64,000 bases of DNA from Duganella sp. Root1480D1 (GTDB lineage: Bacteria; Pseudomonadota; Gammaproteobacteria; Burkholderiales; Burkholderiaceae_D): positions 25,381-89,380 of the forward strand of contig NZ_LMFZ01000011.1 in assembly GCF_001427305.1 (NCBI RefSeq), in the 5' to 3' direction. Below the pieces are notes generated by a model. It saw only the letters and a list, made by a program, of their open reading frames with translations, did no database searches and was not told where the DNA came from. Position numbers and translations under genes: made by a program. The stretch's first letter is position 1. Every line of letters begins with the position of its first letter. This document shows positions 1 through 9,366 of the stretch, in pieces.

Positions 1-811
1 CCGCATCGGCCACCAGTGCATTCGGGTGGGCCAGCGGGGCGCGTGCCTCCTCATTGCGTGTCAGCGACTTGCCAAGCGTGGTTTGCCAGTCGACGATTGC
101 GTTCGAATCTGTCAGCAACTGGTTCAGCACACGCGCATCGAAGGACGGGGCGCCGAAGCGGCCCTGCACTTGCAAAGGGACGGCGTCCTGCACGCGCAGC
201 GGCACCGGGCCTTGCGCAATGGGCTTGCCATCCTGGTCGAGCAGGCGCGCTTGCAAGACCATCGCTTCCGCCATTGGCGGTTGCCATTGGACGGTCAAGG
301 CTTCGGCCGCCGCGGAGGCGCGCGACTCGGACAGCACCTGGCCATTCTCGGCCAGCAGTTGCAGGCGCCAAGCGGCTTGCGGGACATTGCGCCGCACAGT
401 CAGTGCAAAGCTGCGGCCTAGAGGAAGGGAGCGCGGAAAGTCCAGCCATAGCAGGCCTTCCTTTGCCGGCGCCCACTGGATTGGGCGCACCGGCATGTCG
501 CGCCATTGCGCCTCGTGCAAGCCTTGACCTTGCACTTCCAGCACGGTACTGCGCGGCGCCGCCGGCAATTGCGCCAGTGCTGCCGCAAGGCGGTCGTCAG
601 GCGCTGTTGGCGACGCTCCCGCAGTCGCCAGGACTAGCGGCTGCGGGCCGCCAACCGGTGCCGGCGGCGCGGCGAGCAAGGTCGCCAACGAGGCGCCAGC
701 CGCCACGGCCAGCGCTGCGTCTACCCAGCGCTTCTTGCGCAGGTAAAGCAAAGCGCTCACCGTCCCGGCCAGCATTGCGCCACCGTACAGGAAGTTGATA
801 TCCACGTTCAC
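1..811 (-). CDS. membrane protein of the MoxR operon, 3' end beyond window
   Basis: A GTG at 809-811 opens a frame that stays open to the left edge (about 270 residues visible, C-terminus missing). The GTG overlaps the TGA of the upstream DUF4175-like gene (GTGA), so the two are translationally coupled. The N-terminus has two hydrophobic stretches (about residues 5-20 and 30-46). The rest is soluble, probably periplasmic, proline- and glutamine-rich sequence with beta-sandwich-like character. No catalytic motif is recognised. As the tenth gene of a MoxR-DUF58-BatA operon it is probably part of the membrane complex served by the ATPase. That role is inferred from position only. Similar positions in other operons hold further Bat-like or carboxypeptidase-regulatory-like proteins. 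Confidence 0.6.
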   Translation of the reverse strand, partial: MNVDINFLYGGAMLAGTVSALLYLRKKRWVDAALAVAAGASLATLLAAPPAPVGGPQPLVLATAGASPTAPDDRLAAALAQLPAAPRSTVLEVQGQGLHEAQWRDMPVRPIQWAPAKEGLLWLDFPRSLPLGRSFALTVRRNVPQAAWRLQLLAENGQVLSESRASAAAEALTVQWQPPMAEAMVLQARLLDQDGKPIAQGPVPLRVQDAVPLQVQGRFGAPSFDARVLNQLLTDSNAIVDWQTTLGKSLTRNEEARAPLAHPNALVADA

Positions 812-2877
812 GGCGCGCCCTTCCCTCGCAATGCCTGCCCAAATTTGGTTTGCGCCTGCGGGCGCGCCTGCAGCAGCACCATCGGCTTCTCCACCGTTGT
901 GCGCAGCCAGGCCCGCAACTGGGCACGGCATGGCAGGCAACCATCGGCCACATCCTGCACTGCGGCCAGTGCAGACAGGCGTTGTTCGCCATCACTGATA
1001 CGCGCCACGGCTTCGCGCGCTGCCTTGCTCCACAAGGCGGGAAGCGCGCCATCGCTGCCGAGGGCCTGCACCAATTCGCGCACATCGGCCGGGACAAACT
1101 CGGTAGCCGTGCCTTGCGCCCGGCGATAGCTGGCGGCACCATTCATCTCGCCGGTCATGCGTTTTTCTTCCTTGATGGCGGGTGGCACAAAGGCGGTGCG
1201 GTGCAGGTAAACGCGTTCGGCCTGCTGCAGCTCCTTGATGGCGCCAAGTGCCTTGTACTCTGGCGGCAAGGCCGGTTTCGGTGCGATCGCGCGCAGATGT
1301 TTCTCTGCGTCCCACATTGCCCGCAACGCGCGGCGCAACACTTCCTTGGTCGCCGGGTCGAAGATGGTGGCATTGCCTTCCTGGTCATGGGCATGGCCGA
1401 ACTCGGCGGCGATGTTGCCGGTGCCAAAGCCTCCAGGACCCTGGGTGCTCGCGCCACCGTGCTCGTGGCCATCGGCGTCGCCCTGTCCTTCATCGCCGAA
1501 CAGGGAAGATTCTTCGCCGAGGAATTGACCGTAGCGCAGGCGCAGCTTGGCCTGGTCGCCGGCGATCCTCTCGCTGCGGGCGCGTAGTTCAGCGGCGCCG
1601 AGGCGCGGCGAGTCGGCAAGCAGTTGTTCGGTGTCGATGATGATCTGGCGCTGGCTGCGCAGGTTTTCCGGCTTCACCATGGATGGCAAGGCTGTCGACT
1701 CCAGCGCTTCGTCTTGCTGGCCGGGCAGGCGCAGCGTGTAGGTCGGCGATTGGGCGATATGCGGGACCGGAGCGTTGTCGCTTGCGCGCACGAAGAAATA
1801 CAGTTCATCACCAGGCTCCATGCCGAGTTCTTTCAGCATCCATTGCTTGTTCCAGCTACGCTTGCGTGGATCGTTTGATGCGGGAAGCGGCGTTTCCTTG
1901 TCGGTGAAACGGATGTTCTCCCCGCTGCCGCGCGCGAGCGTCATATGCAAGGTGGCTTTAACGACCGCATAGTCGTCGCTGACGCTGACGTTGATCTGCG
2001 CGCTTTGGGCGTCTGGCTTCAGGACCGTTACCGATTCGTTTGGCGCGGCAATGGCGACCTGCGGCGCCTGGTCGGGTGTTACGCGGATCGTGTAGCGCTG
2101 GCTTGCGTTGCGGCGGCTGCGCCAGAAGGTGGAATCGCTGGCGATCCATTCCGCGCATTGGCCTGCTTCGGTTTGCAGGGTCTGGCCGTCGCCAAGTTCG
2201 ATGGTGGCAGCGGCATTGATGGCACACCAGCGCAATTTGCTGTGCTGGGGGACCAGCAGGTCGCGCGGCGCGCCTTCGCTTGGCTTCACGCCTGTGTACG
2301 GCGGAGGTTCGGCATGCAGCTTGATGCCGGCTGCGGCGATGGCCGCCTGCACTGCCGAGCCGTTTCCGGCCGGTGCCGCGTAATGCGGTCCATGTGCTGC
2401 GGCATAGCCCCAGGCGCCGATGGCGGCGGTCACCGCTAACGCTAGCGGGATGGCGTTGAAGCGGACTTTCTGCTTTGCGATGCGGCGCAGGCGTTCATCG
2501 CTCAGGGCCTGGTCAATGCGGGCCAGCAGACGGTTGCGTTGCAGCTTGCCGAGCGGGCTTTCCGGGGCGGCGGCCAACATCGCACTACTGTCTTCCAGCT
2601 CGGGCACGGCGTCGTTCAGCCAGGATGGAAGTTGTTCGTCGATTCGCTTGCGCCAGAGCGCGAAGTCGATTGCGGCCCAAAGCATGGCGGCGGCAGCCAG
2701 TGCGAGGGGGACGGTGATCGTAACGGGCCTGGCGCTGCCGAAGGCGCCGGCGAGTATCGATGCAGCCAATACGGCGGCGGGCAGCAGCGGCAGCAGCCAG
2801 CTTGCACTGCGCCGGCGGATCAGGGCTTGCAGCATGCGTTGGCGCACGCCAGCCAGGTGGTCAGCGGCGGCGGGCAT
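808..2877 (-). CDS. DUF4175-like large membrane protein
   Basis: This 689-residue protein has two N-terminal hydrophobic segments (about 27-45 and 52-70), an Arg-rich cytoplasmic stretch with several Arg/Lys residues near 125-140, a third membrane segment (about 142-160) and then a long, probably periplasmic, region. That region is rich in charged residues and includes a Gly/His/Asp-rich low-complexity patch near residue 470-500. The layout resembles the DUF4175 family, which often accompanies MoxR and Bat genes. The start overlaps the end of the BatA-type gene by 17 bp, and the stop overlaps the next start by 4 bp, so this is one co-translated unit. No enzyme motif is visible. A scaffold or substrate-recognition role in the membrane is inferred from context only. 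Confidence 0.6.
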   Translation of the reverse strand: MPAAADHLAGVRQRMLQALIRRRSASWLLPLLPAAVLAASILAGAFGSARPVTITVPLALAAAAMLWAAIDFALWRKRIDEQLPSWLNDAVPELEDSSAMLAAAPESPLGKLQRNRLLARIDQALSDERLRRIAKQKVRFNAIPLALAVTAAIGAWGYAAAHGPHYAAPAGNGSAVQAAIAAAGIKLHAEPPPYTGVKPSEGAPRDLLVPQHSKLRWCAINAAATIELGDGQTLQTEAGQCAEWIASDSTFWRSRRNASQRYTIRVTPDQAPQVAIAAPNESVTVLKPDAQSAQINVSVSDDYAVVKATLHMTLARGSGENIRFTDKETPLPASNDPRKRSWNKQWMLKELGMEPGDELYFFVRASDNAPVPHIAQSPTYTLRLPGQQDEALESTALPSMVKPENLRSQRQIIIDTEQLLADSPRLGAAELRARSERIAGDQAKLRLRYGQFLGEESSLFGDEGQGDADGHEHGGASTQGPGGFGTGNIAAEFGHAHDQEGNATIFDPATKEVLRRALRAMWDAEKHLRAIAPKPALPPEYKALGAIKELQQAERVYLHRTAFVPPAIKEEKRMTGEMNGAASYRRAQGTATEFVPADVRELVQALGSDGALPALWSKAAREAVARISDGEQRLSALAAVQDVADGCLPCRAQLRAWLRTTVEKPMVLLQARPQAQTKFGQALRGKGAP

Positions 2878-3853
2878 GGGCCAGGATCCTTTCGACTGCG
2901 AACAATGCCAACAGGACTAGTGCCAGCCATTCGGGCGAGCGGGCCAGCGGTGTGGGCAGCGGCTTCGTGCGCCCGGCCTTGATGGTTTGCGCGGGCATTG
3001 GATAAGGGGCTGCTTGCACGGTGGCGGCCTGCCAGCGCTCGTAGAGCGCGCGGGCAGCGTCGACGTCTTGCAGCGGCCATTGCGGGGAGGTCCAGGCCAG
3101 GCCTTGCGGGGTTTGCGTTTGCCCGGTGCTGTTGGCGGTGCGCCACCAGAGGGCGGCTTTCCAGGAGGTCGGCGGTTCCTTGCCGGGGCGGTCCCAGACG
3201 ATCAGCTCTGTCGCTGCCGTCGGCGTGTCGGAGATGAGGTAGCGGTTGACGCCATCGGCTGCGGTGCTGAAAGCCGCAAACAGGGCTTGCCAGCGAAGCA
3301 GGCGCTCGGCTGGCGCGGATACAACGACGTGCCGTTCGCGGGGAGGTGTGCGTGGCGCGGTGGCGGACGGCGGGGCCAGGCGCAGTTCGACGGCGTGGGC
3401 CAGGCGCGGGGGGAGCGCAGGCATGCTGGCGTGGGGGGCGAGGATGAGGAAGCGCGCCTCGGGGCGCCATTCGTGTTCATTACGGGCCAGCCAGTTCCAC
3501 AAGTCGGCGGGTAACGGCTCACGGGCCGCCACGCTCATGCCGGCGGATTGCACCTGCTGCACCGCCCACGGTGACGATTCGAGCGCCGGCGAGACGAATA
3601 CCGTATCTCCTTTCCACGGCATGGCAAGCACCGCCATCCACGCGATCAGTACCGCCAGCAACGCCAGCCGCACCAACAGGAGCAGCACCTCCGACCAGCG
3701 CAACACCCGCTGTTGTTGCGGCGCAGCTGCCGGCAGGAAGCGCGCGGTGGCGAGAAAGTCGGTCCGCGTGCGTTCTCGCTTGCGCATATGCCACCACACC
3801 GGCAGCAACAGTACCGGCAAGGCAAGCCACCACAAAGGCTGCATGCTGGTCAT
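2861..3853 (-). CDS. BatA-type (aerotolerance regulator N-terminal) membrane protein
   Basis: The 330-residue protein starts with a typical BatA N-terminal domain: a hydrophobic helix near residues 7-21 with WWLALPVLLLPVWWH, a basic loop, a second helix near 55-80, then MPWKG. A large extracytoplasmic part follows, and a single C-terminal helix near 307-324 ends in an Arg-rich tail. Full-length BatA proteins carry a von Willebrand A domain with a DxSxS metal site between the helices. No such site is visible here, so this is a vWA-less version. It overlaps the DUF58 gene by 4 bp (ATGA). In this family the membrane proteins are thought to work with MoxR ATPases and DUF58 proteins in assembly or stress tolerance. 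The substrate here is unknown. Confidence 0.72.
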   Translation of the reverse strand: MTSMQPLWWLALPVLLLPVWWHMRKRERTRTDFLATARFLPAAAPQQQRVLRWSEVLLLLVRLALLAVLIAWMAVLAMPWKGDTVFVSPALESSPWAVQQVQSAGMSVAAREPLPADLWNWLARNEHEWRPEARFLILAPHASMPALPPRLAHAVELRLAPPSATAPRTPPRERHVVVSAPAERLLRWQALFAAFSTAADGVNRYLISDTPTAATELIVWDRPGKEPPTSWKAALWWRTANSTGQTQTPQGLAWTSPQWPLQDVDAARALYERWQAATVQAAPYPMPAQTIKAGRTKPLPTPLARSPEWLALVLLALFAVERILAHARRR

Positions 3854-4740
3854 GGCCTGCGCGCCTCCGGCTTTCTCAACCAGGCGCGCAGGACTTCGGC
3901 CAGCGGCTGTTCAATCCGCGCCTCGCACAGAGGCACATCATGCTGGCGGCATGCGCTTCGGACAGCCGCGAAGTGCGACTCGAGTGCTGCATGGTATTGA
4001 TCCCGGTCGGCGCGAGTAAAGCTGTGCAGGCGGGCACCCTCCTCCGGGTCGCGATACGCGCGGCCGGCGGCGAAGTTCGCTTCGACTTCGGCCTCGGTAC
4101 GCAAGGCCAGCAAGCGCACGTCATGCCGCATATGGCGCAGGCGCACCAGCGCCTCCTCCAAAGGAGAAGGCCAGTCCAGCGCATCGCTGGCGGCAAACAC
4201 CATGCTTTGCGAGCGTGCGAAATGCAGACTGGCCCGCAGTGTCTCGGCATCCGGCAATTCACCGGATGGGGTCGCGCGCTGCAAGGCTGCCAGCACGCGC
4301 TGCAAATGGCGCGGGCCGCGCGAAGCTTGCGTGAATTCCACTTTGCCATTGGAGATCACCAGCAACCCGAACGCATCGCCCTGGCGTTGCGCAATCGCCG
4401 CCACGCAAGCCAGCGCCGTGCGTGCATACCAATGCTTGCTCAAGCCATCCACACGCCGGCTTGGCTCCGCCATCGACGCAGTAGCATCCAGCACCAGCCA
4501 GCTCGCCACGTGGCTGTCGCGCTCCGCCTCGCGCACATAGTAGCGGTCGGCCCGCGCCAGCAGCTTCCAGTCGACGCGGCGCCACTCGTCGCCGGGTGCG
4601 TAAGCCCGGTATTCGGAGAATTCGACGCCGGCGCCGCGTTCGCGGCCCGCATGGATGCCATGACCGAGCCCCGCCAGCACGTGGCGGATCACCAGTTCAA
4701 GGTCGGCGGAATGCGCCAGCAGCGCAGGTGTTTCCAGCAT
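3850..4740 (-). CDS. DUF58 domain protein, MoxR partner
   Basis: The 296-residue protein has the DUF58 hallmark around residues 45-63 (YAPGDEWRRVDWKLLAR), where G-D-x-x-R and W-K are strongly conserved in the family. It also has a vWA-like strand and metal-site remnant at 83-90 (LDATASM, the usual DxSxS with Ser replaced by Thr). DUF58 proteins are almost always encoded next to MoxR ATPases and are thought to be their vWA-type adaptors. The gene starts 3 bp after the moxR-like stop and overlaps the BatA-type start, which fits an obligate partner. There is no signal peptide and no membrane segment, so it is probably cytoplasmic and bound to the membrane proteins encoded downstream. Confidence 0.85.
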   Translation of the reverse strand: MLETPALLAHSADLELVIRHVLAGLGHGIHAGRERGAGVEFSEYRAYAPGDEWRRVDWKLLARADRYYVREAERDSHVASWLVLDATASMAEPSRRVDGLSKHWYARTALACVAAIAQRQGDAFGLLVISNGKVEFTQASRGPRHLQRVLAALQRATPSGELPDAETLRASLHFARSQSMVFAASDALDWPSPLEEALVRLRHMRHDVRLLALRTEAEVEANFAAGRAYRDPEEGARLHSFTRADRDQYHAALESHFAAVRSACRQHDVPLCEARIEQPLAEVLRAWLRKPEARRP

Positions 4741-4743
4741 TGC

Positions 4744-5745
4744 TTATTCGGGCTTGATTGCGTCGCGCAATGCGGCCAGGATGTCGGCGATCGCGATACC
4801 GTCAGCTTCCGCCTCGAAATTTCGCAGCACGCGATGCGCCAATACCGGCAACAACATGTGGCCAATATCTTCACGGGTCACCGCCAGTCGGCCCTGCATC
4901 AACGCACGCGCCTTGGAGGCCAACACCAGCGCCTGCCCGGCACGCGGGCCGGCGCCCCAGCCGACATGCTTTTTAATCGCTTCGACAGTCGTCTCGCGCG
5001 GACGGGTAGCGCGCACCAGACGTGTCGCATAGCGCAGCAAATGGTCTCCGATTTCAATGTCGCGCACCAGCGCCTGCAAGCGCAGCAGGGTTTCCACATC
5101 CATCGCCGGCTCGGCGTCTTTCAAACCGGCGTGGGTGGTTGCTGACACCATCGCGACCTCCTCATCTTCCGTTGGGTAGCCAACGTCGATGTGCAGAAGG
5201 AAGCGGTCCAACTGCGCTTCCGGCAGCGGGTAGGTGCCTGCCTGTTCGATCGGGTTTTGCGTTGCCAGGACGAAGAACGGGCGCGGCAGCTGATGGGTCT
5301 GGCCGGCAAAAGTCACCGAGCGTTCCTGCATCGCTTCCAGCAGCGCCGACTGCGTCTTCGGCGGCGCGCGGTTGATTTCGTCCGCCAGCAGCACTTGCGT
5401 GAACACCGGCCCTTGCTGGAAGCGGAATTCGCGCTTGCGCGTCGCATGGTCTTCTTCCAGGATTTCGGTACCGACGATATCGGACGGCATCAGGTCCGGC
5501 GTGAACTGCACGCGGCGGAATTCCATGTCGGTGGCCTGCGCCAGCGACTTGACCAGCAGCGTCTTGCCCAGGCCCGGCACACCTTCCACCAGCGCGTGCC
5601 CGCCAGCCAACAGGCAGATGACCAGCGAGTCGATCACTTCCTCCTGGCCGATGATGACGCGGCCCATGCTCGCCTTCAAAGCCTTTACCCTGGCGTGCAG
5701 TACGCCGATCTCGTTTTCGCTCCAGCCGCTTTCAGCCACGGTCAT
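4744..5745 (-). CDS. MoxR-family AAA+ ATPase
   Basis: The 333-residue protein has Walker A at 55-62 (GVPGLGKT), Walker B ending in DE at 122-123 (LLADEINRAPP), and the MoxR signature that follows (KTQSALLEAMQERSV). Sensor 1 is in LATQNPIEQAGTYPLPEAQLDRF. Length and architecture (AAA_3 core plus lid) are standard. MoxR ATPases act as chaperones that insert cofactors into, or remodel, client proteins and usually need a vWA-type partner. Here the partner is the adjacent DUF58 gene. The start overlaps the DUF4159 stop by 4 bp. The unusual part is the upstream context: two TldD/TldE pairs are in the same operon and may be clients or co-workers. Confidence 0.93.
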   Translation of the reverse strand: MTVAESGWSENEIGVLHARVKALKASMGRVIIGQEEVIDSLVICLLAGGHALVEGVPGLGKTLLVKSLAQATDMEFRRVQFTPDLMPSDIVGTEILEEDHATRKREFRFQQGPVFTQVLLADEINRAPPKTQSALLEAMQERSVTFAGQTHQLPRPFFVLATQNPIEQAGTYPLPEAQLDRFLLHIDVGYPTEDEEVAMVSATTHAGLKDAEPAMDVETLLRLQALVRDIEIGDHLLRYATRLVRATRPRETTVEAIKKHVGWGAGPRAGQALVLASKARALMQGRLAVTREDIGHMLLPVLAHRVLRNFEAEADGIAIADILAALRDAIKPE

Positions 5746-6362
5746 GCCCCCAACGCGTATTGAATGATATTGACAGCGAAGCGCGTGTTGTCGATTGCCA
5801 GCCAGCGCTTGTTGCGGAAGTCATAGTCCCACTCGCAGCCATAGTCCTTATTGCTATACAAAAGCCTGATGCGGCCACCGAATTCCACGGCCTTCAGGTA
5901 GTCGTGCACCAGGTCGTCGCCCCAGCCATTCAGCTCCATCCCGGTATTTGGCGGCCCATCGAAGTTGAAGAAGGCCGAATACAGCGGATGGTTGTTGGGG
6001 ATCTTGTGCAGTGCCTTGAGGCCAAAGATCCGCGCCACTTCCGCCTCGAACGATTTCGCAAACAGGCCATCGATATCGTGATTGCAGTCGTCCACGAAGA
6101 CGAAGCCGCCGCCCCGCACATAGCGCTCGAAGTTTTTGCGCTCGGCGGAGGTGAACTGCACCAGCTTATGACCGGCCAGGTAGCAGAACGGCGCCTCCAG
6201 CATCTTCGGATCGGACAGCGCAACGATGCGCTCAACGGGATCAACTTTCAGGGTGGTGTATTCGACCAGTGAGTTGAGCACATTGCTCGGCATCCGGATA
6301 TCGACATCCCAATCGCCCGACTCGTAAGTCAGGCGCGTGAAATAGAAATCGTAGGCAGGCAT
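5742..6362 (-). CDS. DUF4159 domain protein
   Basis: This 206-residue protein lacks a signal peptide and membrane helices. The central sequence YVRGGGFVFVDDCNHDIDG (about residues 90-108), followed by HPLYSAFF and a Trp-rich C-terminus, matches the DUF4159 family. DUF4159 is a glutamine-amidotransferase-like fold that frequently occurs beside or fused to BatA domains. In many bacteria it is the C-terminal part of a larger membrane protein; here it stands alone and is cytoplasmic by sequence. It lies 3 bp downstream of a TldE-like gene and overlaps the MoxR start. It therefore physically links the protease-like module to the MoxR module. The biochemical function is not known for this family. 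Confidence 0.8.
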   Translation of the reverse strand: MPAYDFYFTRLTYESGDWDVDIRMPSNVLNSLVEYTTLKVDPVERIVALSDPKMLEAPFCYLAGHKLVQFTSAERKNFERYVRGGGFVFVDDCNHDIDGLFAKSFEAEVARIFGLKALHKIPNNHPLYSAFFNFDGPPNTGMELNGWGDDLVHDYLKAVEFGGRIRLLYSNKDYGCEWDYDFRNKRWLAIDNTRFAVNIIQYALGA

Positions 6363-6365
6363 TCC

Positions 6366-7700
6366 TTAAACCGCGTCGGACAACGACGTGAAGTTGAAGT
6401 CACGCACCTTCATGGCAGGAATCATCAGCTTGCGCGAATCGGTATCCCCGATCAGCACCGGGCGGCCCAGTTCATCGATATTGTTCAGCATCGAAACAGG
6501 GCTGTCGTTGAAGCGGAAGTTCTTGATCGGATGCTTGATCTTGCCGTTCTCAATGTAGAACGTGCCGTCGCGGGTCAGGCCGGTCAGCGCCACCGATTGC
6601 GGATCGACCATGCGGATATACCAGGTGCGGGTCACCAGGATGCCCTTCTTGGTCGAAGCAATCAGTTCTTCAGTCGACCTGGAGCCGCCCGCCATGATGA
6701 TGTTGCCTGCCGGCGGAGTGGCCTCCTTGCGCTGCTTCTGCGCCCAGTAACGGTTGTAGTCGAGCGAGGTGATGACGCCGCCCTTGATCAAGTCACGGCG
6801 GGCGCGTGCCTGCATCGAGCCCTGGTCCCACGGCAGCACCGGCGCATTGGCGTCCCACGGGTCGGTCCAGACATTCACCTGCTCGTCGAACAGCTTGTCG
6901 CCCAGGCGATTTGCACCGCCCTTCTTGGACAGGAAGCTGCGGCCTTCATCCGCGGAACGCGCATCGAAGGCGCTGAACATGAAGTTAAGCAGGTCATTGG
7001 TGGCGGCGGGCTCCATCACCACGGTGTAGCGGCCCGGCTCCAGTGCCTTCGCATCCACCGAGCGCAGCGCCTTCTCAATCGCGATCTCGGAGGCCGCGCG
7101 CGGGTCGAACGCCTTCGGATCGTAGGCCGCGCGGTTGACCCAGCCTGAACCGCGGCCATCGTCAGTGCGCGTAGTCACGGTGAAATTCAGGCCACCCAGT
7201 TCCTGGAAGCCGAACACGCCGTTCGAGTTGGCGACACAGTCGAAACCGATGCTATCGTTGAAGAAGCCCGCGGCCTGCAGGCCGGCCTTCTTCGCCGCGT
7301 CGATGCTGGCGAAGGCCACGTCGGCCCGGTAATCCGGATTGAACGCTTCAGCATTGCGGTTGAAGGTGTTGGTCGCCCTGAATTCCTGCTTGCCTACGGC
7401 CGGCATGAATTCTGGATTATCCGGAGCCAGGCGCGCGATTTCTTCGGCACGGCGCACTGCTGCTTCCAGCGATTTGGCGTCGAACTGGTTGCAGGTGGCG
7501 GAACCTTGCTTCTTGCCGAAGGCGACGCTGACCACCAGGCTGGTGTCTTCGATCTGCCCGGCGGTGGAGACACTGTTGTTCGCGTAACGCACATTGCCCT
7601 TGCGGCTGCCGCTCAGGTTGATGCGGCACTCGTCGGCCTTGGACATGGCCATCACTTTGTCGCAGATGCTTTTTGCTTCGTCTTTGCTCAGGAGTTTCAT
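6366..7700 (-). CDS. TldE/PmbA-like metalloprotease subunit, copy A
   Basis: The 444-residue protein belongs to the TldD/PmbA superfamily, in the TldE-like half that lacks the HExxxH zinc site. Characteristic parts are an N-terminal RxNxxSxSRKGN-type strand, the VSTAGQIED segment and a C-terminal core with STEELIASTKKGILVTR followed by GLTRDGTFYIENGKI. In Escherichia coli the TldD-TldE heterodimer degrades unfolded peptides and removes the microcin B17 leader; TldE supports the catalytic TldD. This protein has no signal peptide. It is clearly paralogous to the product of 9419-10756, sharing long near-identical C-terminal blocks. The adjacent TldD copy A starts only 11 bp upstream, implying a stoichiometric pair. 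Confidence 0.88.
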   Translation of the reverse strand: MKLLSKDEAKSICDKVMAMSKADECRINLSGSRKGNVRYANNSVSTAGQIEDTSLVVSVAFGKKQGSATCNQFDAKSLEAAVRRAEEIARLAPDNPEFMPAVGKQEFRATNTFNRNAEAFNPDYRADVAFASIDAAKKAGLQAAGFFNDSIGFDCVANSNGVFGFQELGGLNFTVTTRTDDGRGSGWVNRAAYDPKAFDPRAASEIAIEKALRSVDAKALEPGRYTVVMEPAATNDLLNFMFSAFDARSADEGRSFLSKKGGANRLGDKLFDEQVNVWTDPWDANAPVLPWDQGSMQARARRDLIKGGVITSLDYNRYWAQKQRKEATPPAGNIIMAGGSRSTEELIASTKKGILVTRTWYIRMVDPQSVALTGLTRDGTFYIENGKIKHPIKNFRFNDSPVSMLNNIDELGRPVLIGDTDSRKLMIPAMKVRDFNFTSLSDAV

Positions 7701-7711
7701 CTATCGCGTCC

Positions 7712-9349
7712 TTAGTCAATCTTGCGGGCAGTGTTGATCACATTGATGCCATTGAAGCGCGTCGTCGAAGAGCCGTGCGAAACAGCGCTGACCTGGCTTG
7801 GCTGGCCTTTGCCATCGAAGAACGAACCGCCCATGCGCCAATCGCGCTGGTCGCAGGTGGCCGAACAGGAGTTCCAGAATTCCTGGGTGTTCGACTGGTA
7901 TGCCACGTCGTTCAGCATCTGGCCGACCTTGCCATCCTTGATCTCGTAGAACAACTGGCCGCCGAACTGGAAGTTGTAGCGCTGCTGGTCGATCGAATAC
8001 GAGCCGCGCCCCAGGATATAGATGCCCTTCTTCACGTCCTTCACCATCTCATCCACCGACAGCGGCTTCCTGCCGGCCTCCAGAGACACGTTGGGCATGC
8101 GCTGGAATTGCACGCTGCTCCAGGAATCGGCATACGAGCAGCCCTGCGATTCCTTCTCGCCCAGGATGTGCACCTGGTCGCGCGTGGCCTGGTAGTTCAC
8201 CAGGATGCCGTTGCGGATCAGGTCCCACTTTTTCGAAGCCACGCCTTCGTCGTCGTAGCCCACGTTGCCCAGTGAGCCCGGGGTGGTCTTGTCGGCCACG
8301 ATGTTGACGAGGTCGGAGCCGTACTTGAAGTTCTTGCCCTTCCACTTATCCAGCGTGGCGAAAGAGGTACCGGCGTAATTGGCTTCATAGCCCAGCACGC
8401 GGTCCAGCTCCGTCGCGTGGCCGACGCTTTCGTGGATCGTCAGGAACAGGTGCTCGGGGCTCAGCACCAGGTCGTATTTGCCGGGTTCGACCGATTTGGC
8501 CGACAGCTTTTCGCGCGCCTGCTTGCCAGCCGCCCTGGCATCTTCGATGATGTCGTAGCCGCCGTTGTATAACGGGGTCACGCCGCCTGCCGCACGCACC
8601 TTGTGCTCCGGCTTGGCGTCGAAGAATTCATAACCCATGCCGGCCGGTGAAGACAAGCCATCGCGCGTGCGGAATTTGCCGGTCGCCTTGTCGACCGCGG
8701 TGGCGGTGAACGGCGCCCACAGGCGGTGCACGTCCTGGTCGATGTAGGAACCATCGGTCGAAGCAAAGTATTTCTGTTGGTTGACCTGGAACAGGTTGGC
8801 GGTCATGAAGGACGCGCCGGCGTCCAGGCCTGCCTTGTTTGCGGCCAGCAGCATGTCGGCCTTTTCCTTGATCGGCACTTCGCGCCAATCCTTCTTGAAA
8901 GGCGTCTGCCATGCGACTTCGCCCACGCCCTTGACCGGCGCCAGTTGCACCGGCGAGGCCTGCAGGCGCGAATTGGCGCGCGCAATGGCGACAGCCTGGC
9001 GCGCGGCGTCGGCCACCGCATCCACCGTCAGCGCGTTGGTGGCGGCGAAGCCGTAGGCGCCATTGGCGACCACGCGCACGCCGACGCCGGTCGACTCGGT
9101 ATTGACGATGTTCTCAACGCGGGTGTCGCGGGTGGTGATGAACTGGTTCAGGTAGCGGCCGATGCGCACGTCGCAGTAGCTGGCGCCAGCCTTGGTGGCG
9201 GCATTCAGCGCGGCGTCGGCCAGTTCTTTCTTGAACTTGCGCGCCATCGGATTCGCCAAATCTTCCGCGGCGATGGCATTGCCAAAGACGGGGACCAGCA
9301 TGGTGCCGCCGGCAGCAGCGGCGACTTTCAGGAAAGATCTACGTTCCAA
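7712..9349 (-). CDS. TldD-like zinc metalloprotease with Tat signal, copy A
   Basis: The 545-residue protein has a twin-arginine-type N-terminus (ERRSFLK at 2-8, hydrophobic Ala/Gly-rich stretch, AIAAED near 25-30). The TldD zinc motif is HESVGH at 306-311, where the two His ligands and catalytic Glu are intact. Further family blocks are ELDRVLGYEANYAGTSF and a Cys-containing C-terminal part (SCSATCDQRDWR). Canonical cytoplasmic TldD is about 480 residues and has no Tat signal, so this is a long, predicted exported version. It pairs with the TldE copy A gene 11 bp downstream. Copy B at 10772-12406 is a close paralogue. The substrate is unknown; peptide or leader processing is inferred from the family. 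Confidence 0.88.
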   Translation of the reverse strand: MERRSFLKVAAAAGGTMLVPVFGNAIAAEDLANPMARKFKKELADAALNAATKAGASYCDVRIGRYLNQFITTRDTRVENIVNTESTGVGVRVVANGAYGFAATNALTVDAVADAARQAVAIARANSRLQASPVQLAPVKGVGEVAWQTPFKKDWREVPIKEKADMLLAANKAGLDAGASFMTANLFQVNQQKYFASTDGSYIDQDVHRLWAPFTATAVDKATGKFRTRDGLSSPAGMGYEFFDAKPEHKVRAAGGVTPLYNGGYDIIEDARAAGKQAREKLSAKSVEPGKYDLVLSPEHLFLTIHESVGHATELDRVLGYEANYAGTSFATLDKWKGKNFKYGSDLVNIVADKTTPGSLGNVGYDDEGVASKKWDLIRNGILVNYQATRDQVHILGEKESQGCSYADSWSSVQFQRMPNVSLEAGRKPLSVDEMVKDVKKGIYILGRGSYSIDQQRYNFQFGGQLFYEIKDGKVGQMLNDVAYQSNTQEFWNSCSATCDQRDWRMGGSFFDGKGQPSQVSAVSHGSSTTRFNGINVINTARKID

Positions 9350-9366
9350 TGTGTTACTCCATTCTT

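Noticed and set aside
16..1142. Several frames on both strands in the first 1.1 kb
   Set aside because: The minus-strand frame starting with GTG at 811 keeps membrane-protein character and is coupled to the operon; the others lack starts with ribosome-binding sites and have Arg/Pro/Ala-rich composition.
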